Translations under genes and position numbers: made by a program
Assembly: GCA_937907405.1 (NCBI GenBank)
Contig: CALCIC010000735.1
Location: 1-7,293, forward strand
Origin: an uncultured Isosphaeraceae bacterium
Lineage (GTDB): Bacteria > Planctomycetota > Planctomycetia > Isosphaerales > Isosphaeraceae
Reading direction: 5' to 3'
DNA length: 7,293 nt
Notes under the pieces: generated by a model
Told to the model about the DNA's origin: nothing
The model's database searches: none
What the model saw: the letters and a program-made list of their open reading frames with translations, nothing else
In this document: piece after piece, positions 1 to 5,640 of the stretch
Numbering within the stretch: position 1 is the first letter of the stretch
Layout of the letters: each line of letters begins with the position of its first letter

Positions 1-1121
1 GCCGCCGTCATCCCGACCCCCGCGGTGAGGCCGACCCCGGCGATCATCCCGTGAGCCAACCTCCCCAGCGGCCACCGCCGCAGCGTCACGCCTTCACGAC
101 CGACCGCGACCACCACCCAGGCGGCCAGAAGGGCGCACGCCGGATACGCGGGGAGGTAATAGTGGATCAGCTTCGTCTGAACGCATTCGAGCATCATCAT
201 GGGTCCGACCGCCCAGGCGAGCAGGAAGGCGAGGCTCTTGTCGACCTTGCGCCTTCGCCAGGCGGCCAGGACCGCCATCGGAACCAGGCACGACCAGGGG
301 AAGAAGGCGACCGTGGAGAACGCCGCGTAGTAGCCGGGGAACGCGCCGTGCCGCTCCATCCCGGTGGCGACTCGCTGGACGAGCTGCTGGTTGACCGCGA
401 CCTCGAAGAACCGGCCGTTCGAGCCCAGCAGCATCAAGAGATACCAGGGCGCGGTCAGGATCGCGAAGCCGACCAATCCTCGACGCGGACGGAGCCGACG
501 CCAGACGTCGGCGACGGGGCATCCCCACCACCAGGCGAGCAAGCCGGTCGTCGCCAACATCGCCGGTCCGACGGGGCCCTTGGTGAGCACAGCCAGGCTG
601 AGCAGCACCCAGAACGTCGCGGCGAGCTTCGGCGCGTCGCGCCGGCTCAACTCCCAGAGGCAGAACTGGCAACCGGTAAGCCAGAGCAAGAGCGTCGCGT
701 CGGTCGTCGCCAGCTTCGATTCCACGACCATGATCGGCGCGACCGCGAGCATCAACGCCGAGATCAAACCGACCCGGGGGCCGAACATCCGCCGGCCGAA
801 CAGCCAGGTGAGCAGGCAGACCGCCGTCCCCGCCAGGGCCGAGGGCAGCCGCGCGCCGGCCGGGTTCTCGCCGACGACCGCCGTCGTCAGGCCCATCAGC
901 CAGTAGATCAAAATTGGTTTATGATAGCGGGGTTCGCCGTTGAACGTGGGGAACAGCCAGTCGCCCCGGGCGCGCATCTCGTGGACGGCCACGGCGTTGC
1001 GGGGCTCGTCGCGATCCCAGAGGCCGGTCCGCGCGTTGCCCGCCAGGAACAGCGTCAGGCAGACGGTCGCGATCAGCGCGGGCTCGCGCCAGGATATCGA
1101 ACCGAGGGCGTCCCTGCCCAT
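1..1121 (-). CDS. ArnT/PMT-like family 39 membrane glycosyltransferase, 3'-truncated by window edge
   Basis: I translated this frame by hand: 373 complete codons from an ATG at 1121-1119 to the window edge, with no stop. It matches the GT-C family of ArnT/dolichyl-phosphate-mannose protein mannosyltransferases, polytopic inner-membrane enzymes that move a sugar from a polyprenyl-phosphate carrier to lipid or protein on the outer face of the membrane. After a first membrane helix (about residues 14-30) comes the signature acidic loop WDRDEPRNAVAVHEM (35-49), then GDWLFPTFNGEPRYHKP (53-69), KLATTDA (136-142), TKGPVG (180-185) and TKLIHYYLPAYP (316-327), all family landmarks, separated by long hydrophobic stretches. 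A good Shine-Dalgarno (GGAGGA, 7 nt before the ATG) fixes the start. Family members are usually about 500-600 residues, so roughly a third is missing to the left. Donor and acceptor cannot be told. It is transcribed divergently from the gene at 1264. Confidence 0.9.
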   Translation of the reverse strand, partial: MGRDALGSISWREPALIATVCLTLFLAGNARTGLWDRDEPRNAVAVHEMRARGDWLFPTFNGEPRYHKPILIYWLMGLTTAVVGENPAGARLPSALAGTAVCLLTWLFGRRMFGPRVGLISALMLAVAPIMVVESKLATTDATLLLWLTGCQFCLWELSRRDAPKLAATFWVLLSLAVLTKGPVGPAMLATTGLLAWWWGCPVADVWRRLRPRRGLVGFAILTAPWYLLMLLGSNGRFFEVAVNQQLVQRVATGMERHGAFPGYYAAFSTVAFFPWSCLVPMAVLAAWRRRKVDKSLAFLLAWAVGPMMMLECVQTKLIHYYLPAYPACALLAAWVVVAVGREGVTLRRWPLGRLAHGMIAGVGLTAGVGMTA

Positions 1122-1164
1122 AAGCGAGTCCTCCGGGTCCTGTCCCTCCTCAAGAAGGGATCGT

Positions 1165-1190
1165 CGCGGCGATACGTTGCCGTCGCCGCG
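1165..1190. repeat. 8-bp inverted repeat next to the -10, possible operator
   Basis: CGCGGCGA (1165-1172) and its exact reverse complement TCGCCGCG (1183-1190) are separated by 10 bp (half-site centres 18 bp apart). The right arm ends 3 bp before the plus-strand TATAAT, so the repeat covers the -35 region of that promoter and the start region of the divergent transcript. This suits the binding site of a dimeric regulator, but the arms are GC-only apart from one base, so chance is possible in this genome. Confidence 0.3.
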
Positions 1191-1191
1191 T

Positions 1192-1197
1192 AGTATA
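1192..1197 (-). promoter_or_regulatory. Candidate -10 element for the glycosyltransferase gene
   Basis: Read on the minus strand, 1197-1192 is TATACT, one mismatch from TATAAT, and it shares four base pairs with the plus-strand -10. It would start transcription near 1186, about 65 nt before the glycosyltransferase ATG at 1121. No clear -35 lies upstream on this strand. Overlapping, symmetric -10 elements are known to drive bidirectional promoters in bacteria; activity here is inferred. Confidence 0.35.
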
Positions 1198-1199
1198 AT
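1194..1199 (+). promoter_or_regulatory. Consensus -10 element for the 1264 gene
   Basis: TATAAT is an exact match to the housekeeping sigma factor -10 consensus, striking in such GC-rich DNA. Initiation would fall near 1206, giving a leader of about 58 nt before the ATG at 1264. The three bases before it are TAG, so it is not an extended -10, and the -35 position (about 1171-1176, GATACG) is poor. Transcription from it is inferred. Confidence 0.5.
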
Positions 1200-1212
1200 C
1201 GGACCTGAGAAT

Positions 1213-1240
1213 TCGGCGAGACGGATTCCGTCACCGCCGA
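1213..1240 (+). promoter_or_regulatory. Hairpin in the 5' leader of the 1264 gene
   Basis: TCGGCG (1213-1218) pairs with CGCCGA (1235-1240), and GACGG (1220-1224) pairs with CCGTC (1228-1232) around a 3-nt loop. A 1x2 internal loop (A1219 opposite A1233-C1234) separates the two helices. The 11 base pairs fold within the presumed leader, between the TATAAT and the Shine-Dalgarno. TCCGTC (1227-1232) could instead pair with GACGGA at 1252-1257, which overlaps the ribosome binding site, so two exclusive folds are possible. No T-run follows, so it is not a typical terminator. Confidence 0.4.
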
Positions 1241-1254
1241 CGCTTTCAAACGAC

Positions 1255-1258
1255 GGAG
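1255..1258 (+). promoter_or_regulatory. Shine-Dalgarno deciding the start at 1264
   Basis: GGAG lies 5 nt before the ATG at 1264. The frame stays open upstream to 940, but the upstream part overlaps the opposite-strand glycosyltransferase gene and reads as low-complexity Arg/Ser/Pro sequence without family character. The start at 1264 is therefore preferred. Confidence 0.65.
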
Positions 1259-1263
1259 CCGAA

Positions 1264-2544
1264 ATGACGGAAAACCACCAGACCGAGGCCGCCTGCCTCC
1301 TCCAGTCCGGCGCGCTTTATCATCACCGGATCGGCCTCCAGCCGGAGCAGGGCGAGTTCGTCTTCGCCGGCTTCAAGCAGGGGGCGTTCTCGCTGTACTT
1401 CGGCGACGCGCCGATCTTCCACTTCGACCTTGAAGGCCGCTGGCAGCGGGCCTACACTCGCGACCTCCATTATCTGAAACGCCTGGACGGCTCGATCCAC
1501 GAGATCAATCGCGTCCGCGAGGGATCGAACCTCGTGCTCAAGCGCCGGATGCTCGACGAGGCCGAGTCCCGCCGGCTTGATTCCGAGATCCGCGAAGTCG
1601 CCCGAACCCTGCGATCGGACGTCGACGCGCGGACGCTCCGGATCGAGAGTCCGCCGCTCGCGAAGGCCAAGGCGATCGACTCCGCCGCGCTGGGCTCCTT
1701 CCTGGACCGGATCGCCGGTTGGGACGATTCGGCCTGGAGCGCGCATCGCCGGCTGTACAACGACGTCTACGGGCCGCTGCCGTTCACGCCGCCGAGCTGC
1801 CAGAACGCCGTGATCCTTCAGGCGACTCGGGGGGACGCCGGGGGGCGAAGCTTCGGCGGCGGGGAGGCCCACCCCCACGCCGTTCGCACCCCGCGCGAGT
1901 TCGCCGAGCACCTGCGGACCGTCGTCGCCCTGATCGGCGGCCGGCTGCATCAGACGAAGGCCGTCTTCCTCGCCGGGGCGGACGTCCTTCGCCAGCCGAT
2001 CGACGACGTGCTCGGTTATTTCGACGCGATCGGTCGCGCGCTGCCGTTGAGCACGGCGATTGAACACATTCATGTGTTCATCGACGACTTCTCCGACCCC
2101 GTCCCCGGCGTCGAGTTACTCGAAGCCGCCCGGAAACGTCGGCTCTCGCACGTCGCCCTGGGGATCGAATCGGGAGATCCAGTCGTCCGGGGGCTTTACG
2201 GCAAGACCTGGCCGGACGAGGCGGTCCGGGACTTCGTCTCGCGCGCCAAGGCGTCGGGCGTCGAGCTGAGCGTCTTGACCCTCGTCGGCGCGGGGGGGGC
2301 CGAACGCGGGGCGGATCACGTCGCCGCCACCGCGCGCCTGATCGAGTCGCTGCCCCTGGCCCGCGGCGACCTCGTGTTCCTGCTCGACGACCGCGAGATC
2401 GCCGGGTCGACGATCCCCGGCGCGACGCCCCTCGACCAAGCCGCGTGGTCCGCGCAGCTCGAACAGCTTCGCCAGGCCCTTTCGCCGCTCCGCGATCGGG
2501 GCGTCAAGGTGCTGCCGTACAGCATGGCCAAGCAGTGGGCGTGA
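1264..2544 (+). CDS. Radical-SAM-like protein lacking the iron-sulfur cysteines
   Basis: The product has 426 residues. From about residue 180 it follows the core of COG1032-type radical SAM proteins: a strand running into ILQATRG (184-190), then VFLAGAD (234-240), the SAM-contacting-type GIESGD (300-305) and LVGAGG (340-345), in the usual order and spacing. Where relatives carry a GCxxNxCxFC-type motif (CX4CX2C), this protein reads GDAGGRSFGG (190-199), putting Asp191, Ser196 and Gly199 at the three cluster positions. Only two cysteines exist in the whole protein (Cys11, Cys179), so it should not bind the [4Fe-4S] cluster that cleaves SAM. Residues 1-120 form a separate domain rich in aromatic and charged residues (GAFSLYFGDAPIFHFDLEGR at 40-59) that I do not recognise. 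No signal peptide or membrane segment is seen. Codon use is normal throughout, which argues against a decayed gene. A binding or regulatory role is possible; a divergent radical SAM with another cluster ligand set is less likely. Confidence 0.8.
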   Translation: MTENHQTEAACLLQSGALYHHRIGLQPEQGEFVFAGFKQGAFSLYFGDAPIFHFDLEGRWQRAYTRDLHYLKRLDGSIHEINRVREGSNLVLKRRMLDEAESRRLDSEIREVARTLRSDVDARTLRIESPPLAKAKAIDSAALGSFLDRIAGWDDSAWSAHRRLYNDVYGPLPFTPPSCQNAVILQATRGDAGGRSFGGGEAHPHAVRTPREFAEHLRTVVALIGGRLHQTKAVFLAGADVLRQPIDDVLGYFDAIGRALPLSTAIEHIHVFIDDFSDPVPGVELLEAARKRRLSHVALGIESGDPVVRGLYGKTWPDEAVRDFVSRAKASGVELSVLTLVGAGGAERGADHVAATARLIESLPLARGDLVFLLDDREIAGSTIPGATPLDQAAWSAQLEQLRQALSPLRDRGVKVLPYSMAKQWA

Positions 2545-2576
2545 GACGGCCCAGGCTGCTGACGCGCGAGTCGCCG

Positions 2577-3368
2577 TCACCCTGGCCGATGCGCGAACAC
2601 GAACCATCCCCCCGCGCGGAGGCTGGGTAGCCATCGGGGGTTTGAGATCGGCTGAGCGGTCACCTCGTCGAGCGGGACGACCTCGTCAATGACGAAGCCG
2701 GCCGATTTCAGGTCGCGATTCAGCTCGGCCCAACGGTAAAGGTGGACCTCCATGCCGGGGATGCCTCGATAGGTCATCCGCCGGTCGCCGATCTCGCCCC
2801 GTCGGGTGATCCAGCGCCGCAACTGGCCGAGCAGCCATTTGCGACCCTGGGGGTCGCGGAGGTTGAGCCAGAGGTTGTGAGCGTGCAGCGCGATCCGGCC
2901 TCCCGGGCGGAGGACCCGGAACGCCTCGCGGAGCGCCCGGCGCCGCGGCTCGCGGCCTCGGATCATCCCCAGAGTGCTGAACATGGATAGCGCGTAATCG
3001 AATTCCGAGTCCGGGAAGCAGCCGAGATCGCAGAGGTTGGCCTGCACCGCGAGCAACGCGCCGCCGGCCTGCTCGGCTTTGCCGCGCGCGATTTCGAGCA
3101 TCGTCCGGGACATGTCCACCGCGACGACGTCGAAGCCGCGCGACGCGAACCGGACGGCGTGCCGGCCCGCGCCGCAGCCCAGGTCGACGAGTCGCCCCGG
3201 CGACGTGAACCGCTGGTCGAGGGCCCGCGCGTCGGCGTCGAACAGCGGGTGACCAGCGAAGTACGCGTCCTCCTCGGCGGCGAGTCGGGGCGTGTGCAGG
3301 TACTCCCAGAGGGGCGGATCGACCCCCTCGGGCATCCGCCAGGACGGGGGGACGCGGCGGGCGCTCAT
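2577..3368 (-). CDS. Class I SAM-dependent methyltransferase
   Basis: The 263-residue product has the Rossmann-type methyltransferase core. Motif I is VDLGCGAGR (61-69), which binds the methionine part of SAM. Asp85 ends the second strand (FDVVAVDMS, 79-87) and should contact the ribose hydroxyls. EFDYALSMFSTLGMI (122-136) is the motif IV region, and FRVLRPGGR (150-158) is the usual post-core turn. This matches the Methyltransf_11/25 group of small-molecule methyltransferases; the C-terminal half (about 165-263), which would set the substrate, is not diagnostic. No signal peptide or membrane helix is visible, so it is cytoplasmic. The ATG lies 10 bp after the glycosidase stop codon, so it is the last gene of that transcription unit and probably translationally coupled. 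It ends 32 bp from the convergent gene on the plus strand. Confidence 0.88.
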   Translation of the reverse strand: MSARRVPPSWRMPEGVDPPLWEYLHTPRLAAEEDAYFAGHPLFDADARALDQRFTSPGRLVDLGCGAGRHAVRFASRGFDVVAVDMSRTMLEIARGKAEQAGGALLAVQANLCDLGCFPDSEFDYALSMFSTLGMIRGREPRRRALREAFRVLRPGGRIALHAHNLWLNLRDPQGRKWLLGQLRRWITRRGEIGDRRMTYRGIPGMEVHLYRWAELNRDLKSAGFVIDEVVPLDEVTAQPISNPRWLPSLRAGGWFVFAHRPG

Positions 3369-3375
3369 CGGGCGG

Positions 3376-3380
3376 TCCTC
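3376..3380 (-). promoter_or_regulatory. Ribosome binding site overlapping the upstream stop codon
   Basis: On the minus strand the glycosidase stop TGA (3381-3379) runs straight into GAGGA (3380-3376), followed by 7 nt and the methyltransferase ATG (3368). Ribosomes ending the glycosidase would sit on the next Shine-Dalgarno, which suits translational coupling. Confidence 0.55.
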
Positions 3381-4857
3381 ATGTGTCCAGACGCGTGACG
3401 AGCACCGTCCCGGATCGGGGCGCGAGTTCCAGTCCTCGGACGAAGCCGCCGTCGACCGGAACGCCCTCGCGCGTCCACGGATCGATCAACTCGACGCCGT
3501 CGGCCGCCTGGTCGTGGACCGGGAGATCGAGCCGTTGCGTCGCCTTGCCGGCGTTGAAGGCCACGAAAACCACGTCGCGGTCGAGCTTGCACCCGTGGGC
3601 GAAGACGTCGCCCGCCGCGTGCAAGACCCGGAACGCGCCCCGCCGCAACGCCTTCCGCGACTTCCGCAGATCGATCAGCCGCTGGAAGTAGCGGAGCAGA
3701 TCGTAGTCCCAGGAATCGGGGGCGTGCCAGGGGAACGCGCCGCGGTTGGCTGGATCATGGCCGCCTCTCATGCCGATCTCGTCGCCGTAATAGATCGACG
3801 GCGCGCCGGGGTAGGTCATCTGAAACAGCGTCGCCAGCCGGAGCGCCGAGCCGTCGCCCCGGGCCAGCGAGATGAAGCGAGCGGAGTCGTGGCTACCCAG
3901 CAGGTTGAGCATCACCGCGGTGATCTCCGGCGCGTACAGGCCGCGGAGCCGCTCGATCGATCTCGCAAACGCCGGGGCGCCCTTTGGGCCCGCCAGGTTG
4001 AGGGCCGTCCGTTCCAGCTCCGACCTGTCGACGTCGTCGCCGATGAAGTAAGAGATGCAGCAGCGGGTGAACTCGTAATTCATCACCGCATCCCACATAT
4101 CGCCCTGGAGCCAGCGCTCGGAGTCGGTCCAGACCTCGCCGACGATGTAGGCGTCGGGGTTGGCCTGACGAACCCGCCGGCGGAAGGCTCGCCAGAACTC
4201 GTCGTCGTCGATCTCGTTGGCCACGTCGAGCCGCCAGCCGTCGACGCCGAAATCAATCCAGCGCGTCGCGACCCCCAGAAGGAACTCGCGGACGGCGTCG
4301 CATTGGATGTTGAACTTCGGCAGGGCGGGCAGGTTCCACCACGCCTGATAGTTGGGCGGTTCTTCCGGGTGATAGGCGTTGAGCGGGAACTTGTTGATGA
4401 GGAACCAGTCGAGGTACGCCGAGTCCGCGCCGTTCTCGAGGATGTCGTGGAACTGGAAGAACCCTCGGCTCGCGTGGTTGAAAACGCCGTCGAGGACGAC
4501 CCGCATCCCCCGGGCGTGGGCCTGGTCGATCAGCATCCTGAGCGCGGCGTCGCCCCCCAGCATGGGGTCGACCTTCTCATAATCGTGGGTGTGATAGCGG
4601 TGGTTCGACGCCGACTGGAAGACCGGCGTGAAATAGACGGCGTTCACCCCCAGGTCCTGGAGGTAGTCGAGGTGCTCGGCGACGCCCGCGAGGTCCCCCC
4701 CCTGGTAGCCGTTGTAGGTCGGCGGCGAGCCCCACTCGTCGAGCAGACTGGACTTCGGAACGGTCAAACTCCGCGCGAACCGATCCGGGAATATCTGGTA
4801 GAAGACGGCGTCCCGCACCCATTCTGGCGTATCGATCTGTGCTTGTGCGACTGACAC
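3379..4857 (-). CDS. GH13 alpha-amylase family glycosidase (neopullulanase/cyclomaltodextrinase-like)
   Basis: The 492-residue product is a complete alpha-amylase (beta/alpha)8 enzyme that should hydrolyse or rearrange alpha-1,4 (and perhaps alpha-1,6) glucan bonds by the retaining mechanism. All four family regions are present: DGVFNH (123-128), GWRLDVANE (207-215) with nucleophile Asp211, GEVW (240-243) with acid/base Glu241, and GSHD (321-324) with transition-state stabiliser Asp324. LPKFN (179-183) resembles the MPKLN fifth region of the neopullulanase subfamily (GH13_20). The protein starts almost at the first barrel strand (DAVFYQIFPDRF, 16-27), so it lacks the N-terminal CBM34 domain usual in that subfamily; a beta domain closes the C-terminus. 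No signal peptide is seen, suggesting cytoplasmic maltodextrin or glycogen breakdown. The start is a GTG with GGAG 7 nt upstream. Exact substrate is not decided by sequence. Confidence 0.92.
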   Translation of the reverse strand: MSVAQAQIDTPEWVRDAVFYQIFPDRFARSLTVPKSSLLDEWGSPPTYNGYQGGDLAGVAEHLDYLQDLGVNAVYFTPVFQSASNHRYHTHDYEKVDPMLGGDAALRMLIDQAHARGMRVVLDGVFNHASRGFFQFHDILENGADSAYLDWFLINKFPLNAYHPEEPPNYQAWWNLPALPKFNIQCDAVREFLLGVATRWIDFGVDGWRLDVANEIDDDEFWRAFRRRVRQANPDAYIVGEVWTDSERWLQGDMWDAVMNYEFTRCCISYFIGDDVDRSELERTALNLAGPKGAPAFARSIERLRGLYAPEITAVMLNLLGSHDSARFISLARGDGSALRLATLFQMTYPGAPSIYYGDEIGMRGGHDPANRGAFPWHAPDSWDYDLLRYFQRLIDLRKSRKALRRGAFRVLHAAGDVFAHGCKLDRDVVFVAFNAGKATQRLDLPVHDQAADGVELIDPWTREGVPVDGGFVRGLELAPRSGTVLVTRLDT

Positions 4858-4884
4858 GAAGTAACTCCAGGGATCAAGGGTCGA

Positions 4885-4909
4885 AATCCCCTCTCCCGGG
4901 AGGAGAAGG
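4885..4909. repeat. Imperfect palindrome in the 78-bp intergenic gap
   Basis: Between the hydrolase-like gene and the GH13 gene lies the perfect 10-bp palindrome CTCCCGGGAG (4893-4902), flanked by pyrimidine-rich (left) and purine-rich (right) sequence that extends the symmetry imperfectly. Similar CCCTCTCCC/GGGAGAGGG modules recur in intergenic regions of GC-rich genomes, so this may be a dispersed repeat. No T-run follows, so it is not an evident terminator and transcription may continue into the GH13 gene. Confidence 0.3.
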
Positions 4910-4935
4910 ATGCTTGCATGATCAACTTCTCAGGT

Positions 4936-5622
4936 TCAGCCGGCGGAGAGCTTCACCCAGTAGATCTGCTGTCGGTCGCCTCGCACGCGGAGGTCTTCGA
5001 GCATCGGCTCGAATTCGAGGGGCGGCTGCCCCTTGTAGAACGATTTCCGACTGCGGTTGATCCTGACTTCCAGCTTCCTCTTGAAGTCGACGAGCTTCGG
5101 ACTCAGCCAGACGTCGGCCTGGGCGACGCCGTCGAGTTGGAGGTCGACCAGGTTGCTGATACTGCTGGTTTTCATCTTGATCGTCGCCGGCCGAAGGTTC
5201 TGACCGAGGATCTCGGCGGCCTCGGGGGCGATGGATCGACCGGGGGTGAAGCTCCGGATCACGATGCCGTGGCGGCGGTCGTCGCAGGTTCGAGCGGACA
5301 CGGCCTCGAACGAGCGCGGAACCGGGTCGCGGCGGCGACGGTCCATCCAGTCGAGAAGCGTGGGGATCTCCTCGGGAAACTCCTCCATCCCCCGATGGTG
5401 GAACTCCATGTAAGTGACGTCCCACGTCTTGAGGATCATCGGCTTCACGTAATTCGCAAAGACGACCTCGTTGGCGGCGGGGGCGAGTTCACCCATCACG
5501 CAGACCAGCGGCAGCCTCTCATGCTGGCTCAGATACCGGGGGACGTACTTGGCCGGAAAGCCCGACACGGCGACGATCCCGGCGAACAGGTCGGGATCGC
5601 CCAGGCCGAAGTCCCAGGCCAT
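4936..5622 (-). CDS. C-terminal part of the alpha/beta-hydrolase-like protein, cut off by an in-frame TAG
   Basis: From the ATG at 5622 this frame encodes 228 residues, and it is in the same frame as the gene ending at 5638. MAWDFGLGDPDLFAGIV (1-17) is the helix and strand that follow a nucleophile elbow in alpha/beta-hydrolases. The next strand is RLPLVCVMGELAP (36-48), where the acidic triad residue would sit; then comes EFHHRGMEEFPEEIPTLLDWM (73-93), where a catalytic His would normally follow the RG but Met79 is found. Residues about 100-228 form a beta-rich tail ending in LEDLRVRGDRQQIYWVKL. A full hydrolase fold needs the upstream half, so on its own this is a fragment. It could still be made by reinitiation: CAGGGGGGG lies just before ACC-ATG. 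Alternatively both pieces are one pseudogene, or one protein made by TAG readthrough. Confidence 0.65.
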   Translation of the reverse strand: MAWDFGLGDPDLFAGIVAVSGFPAKYVPRYLSQHERLPLVCVMGELAPAANEVVFANYVKPMILKTWDVTYMEFHHRGMEEFPEEIPTLLDWMDRRRRDPVPRSFEAVSARTCDDRRHGIVIRSFTPGRSIAPEAAEILGQNLRPATIKMKTSSISNLVDLQLDGVAQADVWLSPKLVDFKRKLEVRINRSRKSFYKGQPPLEFEPMLEDLRVRGDRQQIYWVKLSAG

Positions 5623-5637
5623 GGTCCCCCCCTGAAG

Positions 5638-5640
5638 CTA
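5638..5640 (-). other. In-frame amber codon inside the hydrolase nucleophile elbow
   Basis: Minus-strand reading is RIFRAG, TAG, then LQGGTMAWDFGL without any change of frame. The position corresponds to the second residue of the G-x-S/G-x-G-G elbow that joins the two halves of the fold. TAG is one base from TAC/TAT (Tyr), which from memory is a common residue there in planctomycete relatives. Confidence 0.7.

Larger units (their letters stand above)
1122..1263. promoter_or_regulatory. Divergent intergenic promoter region
   Basis: These 142 bp separate two genes transcribed away from each other, so promoters for both should lie here. Visible elements are a perfect -10 hexamer TATAAT at 1194-1199 on the plus strand, the overlapping TATACT on the minus strand (1197-1192), an 8-bp inverted repeat at 1165-1190, a hairpin at 1213-1240, and Shine-Dalgarno sequences for both genes. 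The region is visibly more AT-rich around 1191-1213 than the flanking genes. No convincing -35 hexamer (TTGACA-like) is found 16-18 bp upstream of either -10, so an activator or an alternative sigma factor may be needed. Confidence 0.55.

Noticed and set aside
51..1193. Long open frame on the plus strand (380 codons)
   Set aside because: It lies antisense to the glycosyltransferase, is rich in Arg/Gln/Pro/Gly without family motifs, and follows from GC-rich codon use on the other strand.
940..1263. Upstream extension of the radical-SAM-like ORF to 940
   Set aside because: It overlaps the divergent glycosyltransferase and the promoter region, and a proper Shine-Dalgarno stands before 1264.
1801..1912. 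Compensating frameshifts hiding the radical-SAM cysteines
   Set aside because: No TGC or TGT exists in any forward frame of this stretch, so no shift would recover a cysteine motif.
2545..2578. Inverted repeat GACGGC/GCCGTC between the convergent genes as a shared terminator
   Set aside because: Only 6 bp with a 22-nt loop and no T-run on either side, and the right arm lies in the methyltransferase stop codon; chance level in this composition.
3292..4854. 520-codon open frame on the plus strand opposite the GH13 gene
   Set aside because: The minus strand encodes all GH13 catalytic motifs; the plus frame has low-complexity Val/Arg/Glu/Pro sequence typical of a shadow frame.
5622..5640. Frameshift in the seven-G run as cause of the split hydrolase gene
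   Set aside because: The two halves are in the same frame, and the TAG precedes the run in reading direction, so a single indel there cannot explain the stop.
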